NCBI RefSeq assembly: GCF_022271405.1 | Contig: NZ_JAJNAL010000003.1 | Span: 124,001 to 188,000, forward strand | DNA from: Rhodopseudomonas infernalis | GTDB taxonomy: Bacteria; Pseudomonadota; Alphaproteobacteria; Rhizobiales; Xanthobacteraceae | Reading direction: 5' to 3' | DNA: 64,000 bases | Part shown: positions 19,717 through 28,751 of the stretch, one piece after another | Layout of the letters: each line of letters opens with the position of its first letter | Position numbering within the stretch: position 1 is the stretch's first letter | The notes under the pieces: generated by a model | What the model was told of the DNA's origin: nothing | Seen by the model: only the letters and a program-made list of their open reading frames with translations | The model's database searches: none | Position numbers and translations under genes: made by a program

Positions 19717-22493
19717 TGTCCCCCCAAATCCCGACCGCAACCTACCGCATTCAGCTCACCGCCGACTTCGGCTTCGACGACGCGGCGGCGATCGTCCCCT
19801 ATCTCAAGGCGCTTGGTATCTCGCATCTCTACGCGTCGCCTTTTACCAAGGCCCGCAAGGGGTCGAGCCACGGCTACGACATCGTCGACCATACCAAGCT
19901 GAATCCCGAGCTCGGCGGCGAGGAAGGCTTTGCGCGGCTTTCGGCGGCGCTGAAGCAGAACGACGTCGGGCTGATCCTCGATTTCGTGCCGAACCATGTG
20001 GGTGTGCATTTCGCCGACAATCCGTGGTGGCTCGACGTGCTGGAATGGGGGCCCGCATCGCCGCATGCTGCCTCGTTCGACATCGATTGGGAGGTTCTGC
20101 CGTTCCGGAGCCGCGGCGGCGTGCTGCTGCCGATCATCGGTTCATCGTACGGAAAGGCGCTCGAAGCCGGCGAGATCGAGCTGCGCTACGATGCCGACGA
20201 AGGCAGCTTCTCGGCCTGGTACTTCGAACACCGCCTGCCGATCGCACCACAGCGCTACGGCGATATCCTGCGGGCGGTCGTGCGCGAAGCCGATGCGGCC
20301 GAGCAGCCGGCCGGCAAAGCGTTGCTCGACCTGGCGACGCGCTATCGCGGCGTCAGCCATCCCGACCGGAAAGAGGCGCCCGCCTTCAAGGCAGCGCTCA
20401 AGGCGGTCGACGGGAGCGCGGCGCTGATCGAGAAAGGCCTCGATGCGTATCGAGCCGGCGAAGGCCGCTCGACGCAGATCCAGGCATTGCACAATCTGCT
20501 CGAGCGCCAGCACTATCGGCTCGGGCATTGGCAGCTCGCCACCAGCGAGATCAATTATCGCCGGTTCTTCGACGTCAACACGCTGGCTGGTCTGCGCGTC
20601 GAGGACGCCGGCACGTTCGAGGCGATCCATAAGCTGGTCAAACGCCTGGTGGCCGATGGACAGTTGCAGGGTCTCCGGCTCGATCATATCGACGGTCTGC
20701 GCGATCCCGCGCAATATTTCCAACGGCTGCGCAAGCTGACGCGCGATGCGCGCGGCCCTGCCGCCGCGCCGCTCTACATGGTCATCGAGAAGATCCTCGG
20801 CGAAGGCGAGAAGCTGCAGCGCTTCGCCGGCGTTCACGGCACCACCGGCTACGAGTGGTTGAACGTCATCACCCAGGTGCTGGTCGATGGCGCCGGCCTT
20901 GCGCCGCTCGACGAGATCTGGCGTCAGATCAGCAACACTTCGCCGGATTTCGATCCCGTGCTGATGCGCGCCAAGCGCCGCGTGCTCGAAACGCTGCTGC
21001 TCAGCGAGTTCACCGTGCTGACGCGCGTGCTGTCGCGGATCGCAGGTGGCCACTACTCGACTCGCGACTTCTCGGCCGACAATCTGCGGCAGGTGTTCGA
21101 GCTCTACGTTTTGCATTTCCCGGTCTATCGCACCTACATCACCGGCAACGGCCCGACCGAACCGGATCGCGCGCTGATCGACCGCACCATCGAAAAAGCC
21201 CGCGCCGATTGGTACGGCGCAGACGATGGCATCTTCGACTTCCTGCGCGACGCGTTGACGATGGACCTGTTGAAGCCCGGCCGCGGCGCGCACAGCAAGC
21301 CGCGGGTGCGCCGTTTCGCCCTCAAGGTTCAGCAGTTCACCGGACCGACGATGGCGAAGTCGCTGGAGGACACAGCGTTCTATCGCTACCACCGCCTGCT
21401 GGCCCTCAATGAGGTCGGCGGCGAGCCCGCCGCGCATGCGCTCACTCCGGGTGACTTCCACGCGCTGATGACCGAGCGCGCCAAGGACTGGCCGCACGGC
21501 ATGACGGCGACCATGACGCACGACGCCAAGCGCGGCGAGGATGCCCGCACGCGGATCCTGGCGCTCGCCGAAATGCCCGGCGAATGGGCCGCCACCGTGT
21601 CGAAATGGAAGGTGATGAACGCGCCGCATCTGGTGACCGCGGATGGTCTGCGCGCCCCCTCCGCGACGTTCGAATACATGCTGTATCAGGCCCTGCTCGG
21701 CGCCTGGCCGCTCGACGACGATCCGGATTTCCCGGCGCGGATGCAGGCTTTTGCTCTCAAGGCCGCCCGCGAAGGCAAGGAAGACACCAACTGGATCAAT
21801 CCTCATGCGGCCTATGAGGATGGCATCAAGACCTTCATCGAACGCATTCTTGATCCAGCCCAGTCCGGACCGTTCCTGGACTCCGTGAAGGCCTTGTCGC
21901 AGCGGCTCTCGGTGATGGGCGCCTTGAATTCGCTGAGCCAGATCACGCTGAAGGCGATGATGCCGGGCGTGCCGGATTTCTATCAGGGCACCGAGTTCTG
22001 GGACTTCTCGCTGGTCGATCCCGACAACCGCCGCCCCATCGATTTCTCGGCGCGCAGCAAAGCCCTGGAGGCACTATCCAAGCCGGATTGGAGCGCGCTG
22101 ACGGCGCAGTGGCAGCAGGGTGGCCTCAAGCTGGCGTGGACGCACCAGTTGTTGAAGCTGCGCTCCGATCTGCCGGACGTGTTCACCGATGGCGACTATC
22201 GTCCGCTGACGATCACCGGCCCCCACGCCGACCACGTGATCGCGTTCGCCCGCACACATGGCGCCGACGCCGTCATTGTCGCGGTCGGCAAGAACTTCGC
22301 GCCGCTGTCGGATCAGGGCCGGCAATGGCCGCGCGGCGACGCGTGGGATGCGACCATCGAGACCGAGGGGCTGAGCCTCGAGGGCGGCTCCGGCGCGCAA
22401 GGACTGCCGCTCCGCGAGCTGTTCCAGGACCTGCCGGTAGCGGTGCGGCACGTGCGCGTGGCGGATGGTCGCCCGACCCGCCGGAAGGCCTGA
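19716..22493 (+). CDS. treY: Malto-oligosyltrehalose synthase
   Basis: It converts the reducing-end maltose unit of a maltodextrin into a trehalose unit by intramolecular transglycosylation; TreZ then releases trehalose. It is a 925-residue GH13_26 protein. Seen: TATYRIQLTADFGFDDA at the N terminus, YASPFTKARKGSSHGYD, LDFVPNHVGVH, NYRRFFDVNTLAGLRVED, LRLDHIDGLRDP with nucleophile Asp323, YMVIEKILGEGE with the acid/base Glu, and TMTHDAKRGEDARTRI. The ATG starts on the last base of the treZ stop (TGATG). This is the last gene of the operon; a palindrome follows at 22495-22530. Confidence 0.95.
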   Translation: MSPQIPTATYRIQLTADFGFDDAAAIVPYLKALGISHLYASPFTKARKGSSHGYDIVDHTKLNPELGGEEGFARLSAALKQNDVGLILDFVPNHVGVHFADNPWWLDVLEWGPASPHAASFDIDWEVLPFRSRGGVLLPIIGSSYGKALEAGEIELRYDADEGSFSAWYFEHRLPIAPQRYGDILRAVVREADAAEQPAGKALLDLATRYRGVSHPDRKEAPAFKAALKAVDGSAALIEKGLDAYRAGEGRSTQIQALHNLLERQHYRLGHWQLATSEINYRRFFDVNTLAGLRVEDAGTFEAIHKLVKRLVADGQLQGLRLDHIDGLRDPAQYFQRLRKLTRDARGPAAAPLYMVIEKILGEGEKLQRFAGVHGTTGYEWLNVITQVLVDGAGLAPLDEIWRQISNTSPDFDPVLMRAKRRVLETLLLSEFTVLTRVLSRIAGGHYSTRDFSADNLRQVFELYVLHFPVYRTYITGNGPTEPDRALIDRTIEKARADWYGADDGIFDFLRDALTMDLLKPGRGAHSKPRVRRFALKVQQFTGPTMAKSLEDTAFYRYHRLLALNEVGGEPAAHALTPGDFHALMTERAKDWPHGMTATMTHDAKRGEDARTRILALAEMPGEWAATVSKWKVMNAPHLVTADGLRAPSATFEYMLYQALLGAWPLDDDPDFPARMQAFALKAAREGKEDTNWINPHAAYEDGIKTFIERILDPAQSGPFLDSVKALSQRLSVMGALNSLSQITLKAMMPGVPDFYQGTEFWDFSLVDPDNRRPIDFSARSKALEALSKPDWSALTAQWQQGGLKLAWTHQLLKLRSDLPDVFTDGDYRPLTITGPHADHVIAFARTHGADAVIVAVGKNFAPLSDQGRQWPRGDAWDATIETEGLSLEGGSGAQGLPLRELFQDLPVAVRHVRVADGRPTRRKA

Positions 22494-22494
22494 C

Positions 22495-22530
22495 ATGATG
22501 GGCTGAACCCGGGAGGGTCCGGCCCATCAT
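22495..22530. terminator. Palindrome between convergent treY and PHA-type gene
   Basis: A perfect 9-base stem, ATGATGGGC / GCCCATCAT, encloses a smaller ACCC-GGGA-GGGT hairpin. It lies in the 43-base gap between two convergent genes. The plus side is followed by a pyrimidine-rich stretch, not a clean T tract, so a bidirectional terminator is the likely but unproven role. Confidence 0.5.
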
Positions 22531-22536
22531 CTCCTC

Positions 22537-22848
22537 TTATTTCTTCTTTTCGAGCAGCAGATGGCCGCGGTCCTTGATGGCTCGCTGCGCCACGTCGGCA
22601 AACTTCTGCAGCAGCCACGGCAGTCGCACTTCGACGACGACGTGATCGTCCGCCACGTCGACCTGACCGGCCGCAACCTGGCCAAGCGCCCGCACCCGAA
22701 ACATCATGCGGTCGCCTTCCCAATGCTCGTGATCCACCTTCAGAACCGGCACTTTCACGGCCGCCTGACTGAGCCCGGCACGCAGCCGGCGGCTCGCTTC
22801 CTCGCGGCCGAGGCGATGGGGGATCGATACGACAAGCGGGGCTGACAT
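22537..22848 (-). CDS. Polyhydroxyalkanoate-granule-type small protein
   Basis: A 103-residue protein resembling the PHA_gran_rgn family (polyhydroxyalkanoic acid system proteins), whose exact role is not established. Seen: SIPHRLGREEASRRLRAGL at the start, then WEGDRMMFRVRALGQ, a beta-rich DVADDHVVVEVRLPWLLQKF core, and a basic end KDRGHLLLEKKK. I chose ATG at 22848 over the longer frame because GGAAGGAAG lies just upstream and the family begins this way. It is divergent from the DUF3309-like gene. No PHA synthase is in the window. Confidence 0.75.
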   Translation of the reverse strand: MSAPLVVSIPHRLGREEASRRLRAGLSQAAVKVPVLKVDHEHWEGDRMMFRVRALGQVAAGQVDVADDHVVVEVRLPWLLQKFADVAQRAIKDRGHLLLEKKK

Positions 22849-22945
22849 CGCGGCTTCCTTCCGTCCGGCATAACTAATCATTGGTCATGTAGGGGCCGCC
22901 TACCGAAATAACAGGGCGGAAGAGATCCTCGCGGGTTCAATTGCA

Positions 22946-22970
22946 GGAACCTTCCCTCCTGCAGCGTGTT
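22946..22970 (+). promoter_or_regulatory. EcfG-type stress promoter for the DUF3309-like gene
   Basis: GGAAC (22946-22950) and TGTT (22967-22970) are separated by 16 bases. This is the same GGAAC-N17-GTT geometry found in front of malQ, ligD, ku and the gene at 28812. The -10 is 53 bases from the ATG at 23024. Confidence 0.6.
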
Positions 22971-23023
22971 TCTGCTGCAACAGGCGGAGCACTCGGGCGG
23001 TCCGTCGCGACAAGGAGAGCGAC

Positions 23024-23188
23024 ATGTCTATCGGCACAATCATCCTGATCATTCTGATCATTGCCTTGCTGGGCGGCTTCAGCGGCATCGGCGGCGGCCC
23101 GTTCTACGGTACCGGTTATTACGGCGGCGGTGGTCTCGGCTTGGTCATCATCATCCTGGTGATCCTCCTGCTGCTCGGCAAGATCTAA
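23024..23188 (+). CDS. Small DUF3309-like membrane protein
   Basis: A 54-residue peptide with two very hydrophobic segments, TIILIILIIALLGG (about 5-18) and LVIIILVILLLLG (about 40-52). They are joined by a Gly/Tyr-rich loop, GIGGGPFYGTGYYGGGG. It should form a membrane hairpin. DUF3309 proteins have this build and no known function. The ATG has AAGGAGAG a few bases upstream. The EcfG-type promoter suggests a stress-induced envelope protein. The gene ends 17 bases before the 3' end of the convergent ligD. Confidence 0.75.
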   Translation: MSIGTIILIILIIALLGGFSGIGGGPFYGTGYYGGGGLGLVIIILVILLLLGKI

Positions 23189-23205
23189 GCCAGCATCTGC
23201 GAATC

Positions 23206-25926
23206 TCAGGCCCCGCTGGAGGCGAGCGATCTGATCGCCGGCTTCAGCGGGGTTACGGCCTTGTCGTAGTCGGCCCAGGCCTTGGTCTTGCGCAGCAAGG
23301 CCGGCACGGTTTCGACGGTGTAGCGTTTCGGGTCCAGCCCCGATTTGACCTGCGCCCATGTGAGCGGCATCGACACCGGGGCGCCTTCGCGGGCGCGCGG
23401 TGACAGCGGCGCCACCGCCGTCGACATCCGGTCGTTGCGCAAGTAATCGAGAAAGATCCGTCCCTCGCGCTGCTTCTTCGACATGTTGAGCAGATAGCGT
23501 TCCGGACTATCTTCGGCCATCTGCGCGCACACCGTTTGCGCGAAGGTCTTGGCCTGCTTCCAGTCGACGTCGTCTTTCGGAGAGAGCGGCACCACCACGT
23601 GCAGTCCCTTGCCGCCGGTGCTCTTGCAGAACGTCGCCAGCCCCAAAGCTTCGAGTCGCTGCTTCATCTCGCGCGCAGCGCCGATCACCTCGTCGAATCC
23701 GACCTCCGGCGCCGGGTCGAGATCGAACACCAGCCGGCCGGGTACGTCGTAGCGATCCGGCGCACAATTCCACGGATGCAGTTCGAGCCCGCCGATCTGC
23801 GCCACCGCAATCAATCCCTCGACGCGGTCGATCTGCACATAAGGCTTGCGATCGCCGGAGACCTTCGCCAAGTCGATCAGGTTCGACATCCCAGGCATCG
23901 CATGGCGCTGAAAGAAGTGCTCGCCGTTGATCCCGTCAGGCGCCCGTACGATCGAACATGGCCTGCCCTTGATGTGGCCGATCAGCCAGTCGCCGACGGC
24001 CTCGTAGTAGGCCGCGAGATCCGCCTTTGACACGGCATCGCTGATCTTGCTGGCCGGCCACAGCTCCTTGTCCGGCTTGGAGATCACCACGCCCATCACC
24101 TCGGCGCGGCCAGCGGACCCAGCACGCTTGGCAGCCGCGGGCGCCGGCTTACGCTTCGGCGCTGCTTTGCCCGCCTTCGCGGATTTCCCTTTCGGCTTCG
24201 GCTCGGCGATCTCGACCCGAGCGGGCACCTCGGCCTCCACTTCCGCGGCCGGCTTGTCGGCCCGCAGGCCCTTGAACGCGGCCTGCCGCACCATGCCGCC
24301 GCCGGTGAAGCCGGCAAACTCGATTTCGGCGACAAGCTCCGGCGCCACCCAATGGACGTCGCGCGTCTTGCGCGGCGCGTTCTTCCCGGTGAAGGGATTG
24401 TCCTTGGTCTCCCGCGCTTTCAACTCGGGCAGGATGCGCTTGACGACGTCCTGCCCGTAGCCGGTGCCGACGATGCCGACGTAAGCGAGTTGTCCCTCGC
24501 GATGCACGCCGACCATCAGCGAGCGGAATTTCCCCGCGGTGGTCTTCCAACCGCCGATCACCACCTCATGCCCGGCCCGGCACTTCGCTTTGGTCCAGCT
24601 CTCGCTACGGCCGGAGCGATACGGCGCGTCGAGCTTTTTCGAGACGATGCCTTCGAGCGACAGCTTGCAGGCAGATTGCAGGATCGCATCCCCGCCTGTC
24701 TCGAAATGATCGACGTAGCGGATCAATCCTTCTTTGCGCCGGCCACGCGCCGCCTTGAGCAGCGCCGCCAGCCGCTCCTTGCGTTCGCTGAGTGGCAGGG
24801 CGCGCAAATCCTCGCCCTCGGCATAGAGCAGATCGAAGGCGAAACAGATCAAATTGCTGGTGTCGCCATCGGACAGCGCGGCCTGCAGCGCCGCGAAGTC
24901 GGGATGGCCATGATGATCGAGCGCGACGATCTCGGTATCGATGATGGCGTCCGGAAAGTCGGCCGCTTCGTCCGCGATGGCTTGAAACTTCCCGGTCCAG
25001 TCCAGACCCTTGCGCGTCATCAGCGCGGCCTTGCCGTCAGCGACGCGCAGCTGCATTCGGTAGCCGTCGAACTTGATTTCGTGTGCCCACCCTTCGCTGC
25101 CCGGCGGCCGATCGACCGAGACGCATAGCTGGGGCGGGATGAAATCCGGCATTGCGGCGCGCTTGGCGCTGGTGTGCTTGCCTGCTGGCTTGGCGGCCTT
25201 TTTCGGCGTCGGCCGCTTGGCTTTGGACTGACCCTCGCTATTCGCGGCACGCGCGTCGGCGGCCAATCCTTTGTTCGAATCCCAGACCGCATCGGCCTTC
25301 ACCCGCGCGTCCTTGCCGGTCATGAACGGCTTCGGCGCGCGTCCCTTGCCGTCCGCGATCTGCGCCATGGCGCGGCCGGACGCGACCGAGCGATCCTCGT
25401 CCAGCACGCTTTCGCCCTCGCCCTCGCGTGCATACTCGTCGCGGTGCTTGATCAGCAACCAGTTGGTCCGCTTGCCGCCGTTACGGTCATGGCGCATCCG
25501 CACCAGCACCCAGCTGCCGTGCAGTTTCTCGCCGTTCAGCGTGAACTTCAGATCGCCCTTCTTGAAGCCGCGGTCGGGATCGTCGCTCTCCCAGTAGCCA
25601 CGATCCCACAGCAGCACCGTGCCGCCGCCATATTGCCCTTCCGGGATCGTCCCTTCGAAATCCCCGTAGTCGAGTGGATGGTCTTCGACCTCGACGGCGA
25701 GCCGCTTATCGTGCGGATCGAGCGACGGCCCCTTGGTGACGGCCCACGACTTGAACACGCCGTCGTATTCCAGCCGGAGATCGTAGTGCAGCCGGGTGGC
25801 GTCGTGCTTCTGAATGACGAAGCGGCGCCGCTGCGAGGGCGCGACCGCAACGTCGCCCGACGGCTCGGCCGTTTGTTCGAAGTCGCGCTTCTTGCGATAC
25901 AGCGCGAGGTTCTTGTGGGGCGCCAT
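23206..25926 (-). CDS. ligD: Multifunctional NHEJ DNA ligase LigD
   Basis: A 906-residue ATP-dependent ligase that works with Ku in bacterial end joining. Domain order is 3'-phosphoesterase (about 30-190, with [16 protein letters not shown] and [15 protein letters not shown]), ligase (about 260-570, with [10 protein letters not shown] and the adenylated Lys285), then primase-polymerase (about 610-900, with [11 protein letters not shown] carrying metal-binding Asp and [10 protein letters not shown]). Lys/Ala/Pro-rich linkers separate the domains. PE-LIG-POL is the Pseudomonas order, unlike the POL-first mycobacterial LigD. I took ATG at 25926 because GGGAGA sits upstream and a promoter -10 (25969-25972) lies downstream of the longer alternative start. 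It is divergent from ku. Confidence 0.95.
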   Translation of the reverse strand: MAPHKNLALYRKKRDFEQTAEPSGDVAVAPSQRRRFVIQKHDATRLHYDLRLEYDGVFKSWAVTKGPSLDPHDKRLAVEVEDHPLDYGDFEGTIPEGQYGGGTVLLWDRGYWESDDPDRGFKKGDLKFTLNGEKLHGSWVLVRMRHDRNGGKRTNWLLIKHRDEYAREGEGESVLDEDRSVASGRAMAQIADGKGRAPKPFMTGKDARVKADAVWDSNKGLAADARAANSEGQSKAKRPTPKKAAKPAGKHTSAKRAAMPDFIPPQLCVSVDRPPGSEGWAHEIKFDGYRMQLRVADGKAALMTRKGLDWTGKFQAIADEAADFPDAIIDTEIVALDHHGHPDFAALQAALSDGDTSNLICFAFDLLYAEGEDLRALPLSERKERLAALLKAARGRRKEGLIRYVDHFETGGDAILQSACKLSLEGIVSKKLDAPYRSGRSESWTKAKCRAGHEVVIGGWKTTAGKFRSLMVGVHREGQLAYVGIVGTGYGQDVVKRILPELKARETKDNPFTGKNAPRKTRDVHWVAPELVAEIEFAGFTGGGMVRQAAFKGLRADKPAAEVEAEVPARVEIAEPKPKGKSAKAGKAAPKRKPAPAAAKRAGSAGRAEVMGVVISKPDKELWPASKISDAVSKADLAAYYEAVGDWLIGHIKGRPCSIVRAPDGINGEHFFQRHAMPGMSNLIDLAKVSGDRKPYVQIDRVEGLIAVAQIGGLELHPWNCAPDRYDVPGRLVFDLDPAPEVGFDEVIGAAREMKQRLEALGLATFCKSTGGKGLHVVVPLSPKDDVDWKQAKTFAQTVCAQMAEDSPERYLLNMSKKQREGRIFLDYLRNDRMSTAVAPLSPRAREGAPVSMPLTWAQVKSGLDPKRYTVETVPALLRKTKAWADYDKAVTPLKPAIRSLASSGA

Positions 25927-25960
25927 GATGATCTCCCGATGGGATGCGACTGACCGATGC

Positions 25961-25985
25961 GGAACCAAAACAGAAGCGTCCGGTT
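25961..25985 (+). promoter_or_regulatory. EcfG-type stress promoter for ku
   Basis: GGAAC (25961-25965) is followed after 16 bases by GGTT (25982-25985), with the core GTT in the same register as the other copies in this window. The -10 is 61 bases from the ku ATG. It interleaves with the opposite promoter for ligD at 25969-25993. Confidence 0.65.
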
Positions 25986-25993
25986 GAAGTTCC
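25969..25993 (-). promoter_or_regulatory. EcfG-type stress promoter for ligD
   Basis: On the minus strand GGAAC (25993-25989) is followed after 16 bases by TGTT (25972-25969), 42 bases before the ligD ATG. It overlaps the ku promoter almost completely. Two polymerases could not occupy both at once, so ligD and ku may compete for initiation. Confidence 0.65.
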
Positions 25994-26046
25994 CGACCGC
26001 TTCTAACTGTTCACGCCCGCATCGCATTCCCACCTCGGAGAGCATC

Positions 26047-26925
26047 ATGGCCCCGCGCCGCGCCTACTGGAAGGGCTCGCTCAAACTGTCCCTCGTCACC
26101 TGCCCGGTCGCGCTCTATCCGGCCTCGACCAGCGTCGAGAAGACCCGCTTCCACATGATCAACACCGAGACCGGCAATCGCCTCAAACAGCAGATGATCG
26201 ACGAAGACACCGGCGAGGTGGTCGAGAAAGATCAAAAGCGTCGCGGCTACGAAGTGCGCAAGGGCAAGTACGTCGAGATCGAGAAGGAAGAACTCGAGGC
26301 GGTCCAGATCGAGAGCAGCCACACCATCGAAATCGACAGCTTCGTGCCCGCCGACGAGATCGACAAGCGCTACCTCAATCATCCCTATTACATCGTGCCG
26401 GAAGGCAAAGCGGCGATCGATGCGTTCGCGGTGATCCGCGATGCGATGAAGGACAAAGGCCGAGTGGCGCTGGCGCGCATCGTGCTAACCAATCGCGAAC
26501 ACGTGCTGGCGATCGAGCCGCTCGGCAAGGGCCTGCTCGCCACCACGCTGCGCTACCCCTACGAACTGCGCGACGCCGACGAATATTTCGACGACATCAA
26601 GAGCCCGAAGATCTCGAAGGACATGGTCGAACTCGCCGGCCATATCCTCGATACCAAGGCGGCGCATTTCGATCCGTCGAAATTCAAGGACGAGTACGAG
26701 ACGGCGCTGAAGGCCCTGGTGAAGCGCAAGGCCGCCGGCAAGTCGATCAAGCCCCCCGAACCCGAGGAGACGTCCGACAACGTGGTCGATCTGATGGACG
26801 CGTTGCGCCAGAGCCTGGGTGGCAAAAAGAGCGGCAAGCCTGCCGCGCGACGCGCGTCACCGCGTGGCGGTCGCGCCGCCAAGAAAGCTCACCGCTCAGC
26901 GGCGCGGTCTCGCAAAGCGAGCTGA
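26047..26925 (+). CDS. ku: Ku homologue, NHEJ DNA end-binding protein
   Basis: A 292-residue bacterial Ku that encircles broken DNA ends as a homodimer and recruits LigD. Seen: RAYWKGSLKLSLVTCPVALYPA at the N terminus, FHMINTETGNRLKQQMIDE, GYEVRKGKYVEIEKEEL, the beta-barrel core with YYIVPEGK and ALARIVLTNREHVLAIEP, and a Lys/Arg/Ala-rich tail from about residue 255. Basic tails of Ku bind DNA and help recycling or LigD contact. I chose ATG at 26047 because it has GGAGAG upstream and lies after the promoter; the longer frame would start inside it. It is the divergent partner of ligD, so the pair forms a complete two-gene NHEJ system. Confidence 0.95.
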   Translation: MAPRRAYWKGSLKLSLVTCPVALYPASTSVEKTRFHMINTETGNRLKQQMIDEDTGEVVEKDQKRRGYEVRKGKYVEIEKEELEAVQIESSHTIEIDSFVPADEIDKRYLNHPYYIVPEGKAAIDAFAVIRDAMKDKGRVALARIVLTNREHVLAIEPLGKGLLATTLRYPYELRDADEYFDDIKSPKISKDMVELAGHILDTKAAHFDPSKFKDEYETALKALVKRKAAGKSIKPPEPEETSDNVVDLMDALRQSLGGKKSGKPAARRASPRGGRAAKKAHRSAARSRKAS

Positions 26926-27008
26926 CAGCAGCCGCGTTCGAGAAGCGCTGACGGTTTACGGCTCACGGCCACTTCTCTTCACGGTCTCACACACCTTCCC
27001 CTCCACGA

Positions 27009-27160
27009 GTCATTCCGTGTCGCGAGCACAGCTCGCGAACCCGGAATCTCGGCTCCGAGCACAGCATTCCCGAACAGTCGCCAACAGAACCAGGCCTCTT
27101 CAATCGTGCAGGCGGCGGCGAGATTCCGAGTTCGCCGCTTCGCGGAGCCCCGAAATGACG
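27009..27160. repeat. Intergenic palindromic repeat, family B copy 1
   Basis: An imperfect inverted repeat with outer arms GTCATTCCG / GAAATGAC and inner arms around AACCCGGAATCTCG / CGAGATTCCGAGTT-like sequence. It occupies most of the 249-base gap between ku and the convergent lysine-rich gene. A shorter, cleaner copy of the same family is at 32909-33008. The middle of this copy is expanded and degenerate. Confidence 0.6.
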
Positions 27161-27174
27161 TGGGGAGAGATATT

Positions 27175-27591
27175 CTACGACTTCTTTTTCGAAGCCTTCT
27201 TGGCCGACTTCTTGGCAGACTTGCGACCAGCAGATTTTCGGGCGGACGCGCTCTTGCTCGGCGACTTCTTGGACGATGAGTTCGTGCTTCGCTTCGCCGG
27301 GCTCTTGGTAGCCTTCTTGGTCGTCTTGGCCTTTTTGGTCGCGGTCTTGGCGGTCTTCTTCGCCACGCCCTTGGCGCTCTTCTTGGTGGCCTTCTTGCCC
27401 GAGCTCTTCGCCGACTTCTTGCTCGGCACCTTCTTGCCTTCGGCGCGGGCTTCGGACAGGCCGATCGCGATCGCCTGCTTGCGGCTCTTCACCGTCTTGC
27501 CGGAGCGCCCGCTTTTGAGCGTGCCGGCGTTTTTCTTCTTCACGGCGCTCTCGACATCGTCGGACGCGGCCTTCGAGTATTTCCGGGCCAT
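27175..27591 (-). CDS. Lysine/alanine-rich histone H1-like protein
   Basis: A 138-residue, very basic protein. The N-terminal third (MARKYSKAASDDVESAVKKK, then GTLKSGRSGKTVKSRKQAIAIGLSEAR) resembles the DUF6496-type domain. The rest is a low-complexity tail of KKSAKK, KKATKK and KTAKTA units rich in Lys, Ala, Ser and Thr, like the C-terminal tail of histone H1 and other bacterial DNA-compacting proteins. It has a strong ribosome binding site (AGGGAGG) nine bases before the ATG. Nonspecific DNA binding is inferred from composition. It sits next to ku, which also carries such a tail. Confidence 0.75.
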   Translation of the reverse strand: MARKYSKAASDDVESAVKKKNAGTLKSGRSGKTVKSRKQAIAIGLSEARAEGKKVPSKKSAKSSGKKATKKSAKGVAKKTAKTATKKAKTTKKATKSPAKRSTNSSSKKSPSKSASARKSAGRKSAKKSAKKASKKKS

Positions 27592-27722
27592 ACAAGCCTC
27601 CCTTGCTAGTAAGTTGGCCTAATTGTTCCGGCTGATAATAAGTTCCAGAACGCTGAGGCGTGTACACGCCGAAGCCGTCGTCCACAGCCGCTCTGGAAAT
27701 GCAAACTCGTCCGCGCGCTGAT

Positions 27723-27989
27723 TCAATCGATGTTTGTCGCCGGCGATGGGCCTTCATCCTTCGCCGGCATCTTCTCGATGACGAACGCGATCACCGCGTC
27801 GTTGCGCGCGGTGCTTTCCAGGCGATCGCCCGTCTGTTGAATCAGCACGGGGATATCGACCAGAGACATCGGATCGGTGCAGCGCACTTCGAGCCGAGCG
27901 CCGACGTCGAGCTGAGCCAACGCCTTGCGCGTTTTCAGCGCCGGCAGCGGGCATTTCAATCCGGTGAGATCAAGCACGATCATGGTCAT
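27723..27989 (-). CDS. TusA-family sulfur carrier-like protein
   Basis: An 88-residue SirA/TusA-like protein. Seen: LDLTGLKCPLPALKTRKAL, with the CPxP motif carrying the single conserved Cys that takes persulfide sulfur, then LEVRCTDPMSLVDIPVLIQQTGD. The family relays sulfur for tRNA thiolation, molybdenum cofactor maturation or other uses. The neighbouring mobA hints at molybdoenzyme maturation, but the genes are divergent and this link is only a guess. Start taken at ATG 27989; an internal ATG two codons later is possible. Confidence 0.8.
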   Translation of the reverse strand: MTMIVLDLTGLKCPLPALKTRKALAQLDVGARLEVRCTDPMSLVDIPVLIQQTGDRLESTARNDAVIAFVIEKMPAKDEGPSPATNID

Positions 27990-28108
27990 CGCCGGCGACG
28001 ATGGCCAAGCCGCGCGACCGCGTCAATTGCCTTGCTGTTCGTCTTATTGCGGAGATGTGCCGTCGCAGGCTATGAGGCGGCCGTGCGAAAACTAGCTGAG
28101 AGAAGACC

Positions 28109-28729
28109 ATGCCCGACCCCCTCGCCACCTCCGCTGTGATCCTCGCCGGCGGCTTGTCGCGTCGCATGGGCGGCGGCGACAAGGCCTTGCGCGACGTCGC
28201 GAGACGCAGCCTGCTGGCGCGCGTGATCGAGCGTCTGGCTCCGCAATGCGAGAGGTTAGTTGTCAACGCCAACGGCGATCCCACACGGTTTGCAGCGTAC
28301 CGCCTGCCAGTGGTGAGCGATCCGGTCGCTGATTTCCCCGGGCCGCTCGCGGGCGTCCTCGCCGGTTTCGACTGGCTCGATGCACATCATCCAGACGCGC
28401 AGTGGATGCTCAGCGCGCCGGCGGATTGTCCGTTTCTGCCGCACGATCTGGTCGCGCGGCTGCATCAGGCGCGGATCGATCAGCAGGCGCAGATCGCAAT
28501 CGCCGCATCGGCCGACCACACGCATCCGGTGATCGCGTTGTGGCCGCTCGACATGCGCAGCGATCTGCGGCGCGCGCTGCTGGCCGACGATGTCCGCAAA
28601 GTCGATCGCTTCACCGCCCGCTATGCGCGCGCGGTGGTGGAATGGCCGACCGATCCGTTCGACCCCTTCCTGAACGTCAACTCCCCGGACGACCTCGCCG
28701 AGGCGGAGCGGATCGTCGCAAAGGGCTGA
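28109..28729 (+). CDS. mobA: Molybdenum cofactor guanylyltransferase
   Basis: It attaches GMP to molybdopterin, making the bis-MGD form used by DMSO-reductase-family enzymes. It is a 206-residue nucleotidyltransferase. Seen: AVILAGGLSRRMGGGDKAL near residue 10 (GTP-binding loop with Lys), PLAGVLAGFDWL, SAPADCPFLP with the metal-binding Asp, and FLNVNSPDDLAEAE near the end. Length and motif order are typical. It stands alone; mobB is not adjacent. The ATG follows GAGAGAAG. Confidence 0.93.
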   Translation: MPDPLATSAVILAGGLSRRMGGGDKALRDVARRSLLARVIERLAPQCERLVVNANGDPTRFAAYRLPVVSDPVADFPGPLAGVLAGFDWLDAHHPDAQWMLSAPADCPFLPHDLVARLHQARIDQQAQIAIAASADHTHPVIALWPLDMRSDLRRALLADDVRKVDRFTARYARAVVEWPTDPFDPFLNVNSPDDLAEAERIVAKG

Positions 28730-28751
28730 TCAGTAGCGCGAGTTGATGCTC

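Noticed and set aside
27592-27722. EcfG promoter for the lysine-rich protein
   Set aside because: Two GGAAC boxes occur on the minus strand but neither has GTT at 17 bases.
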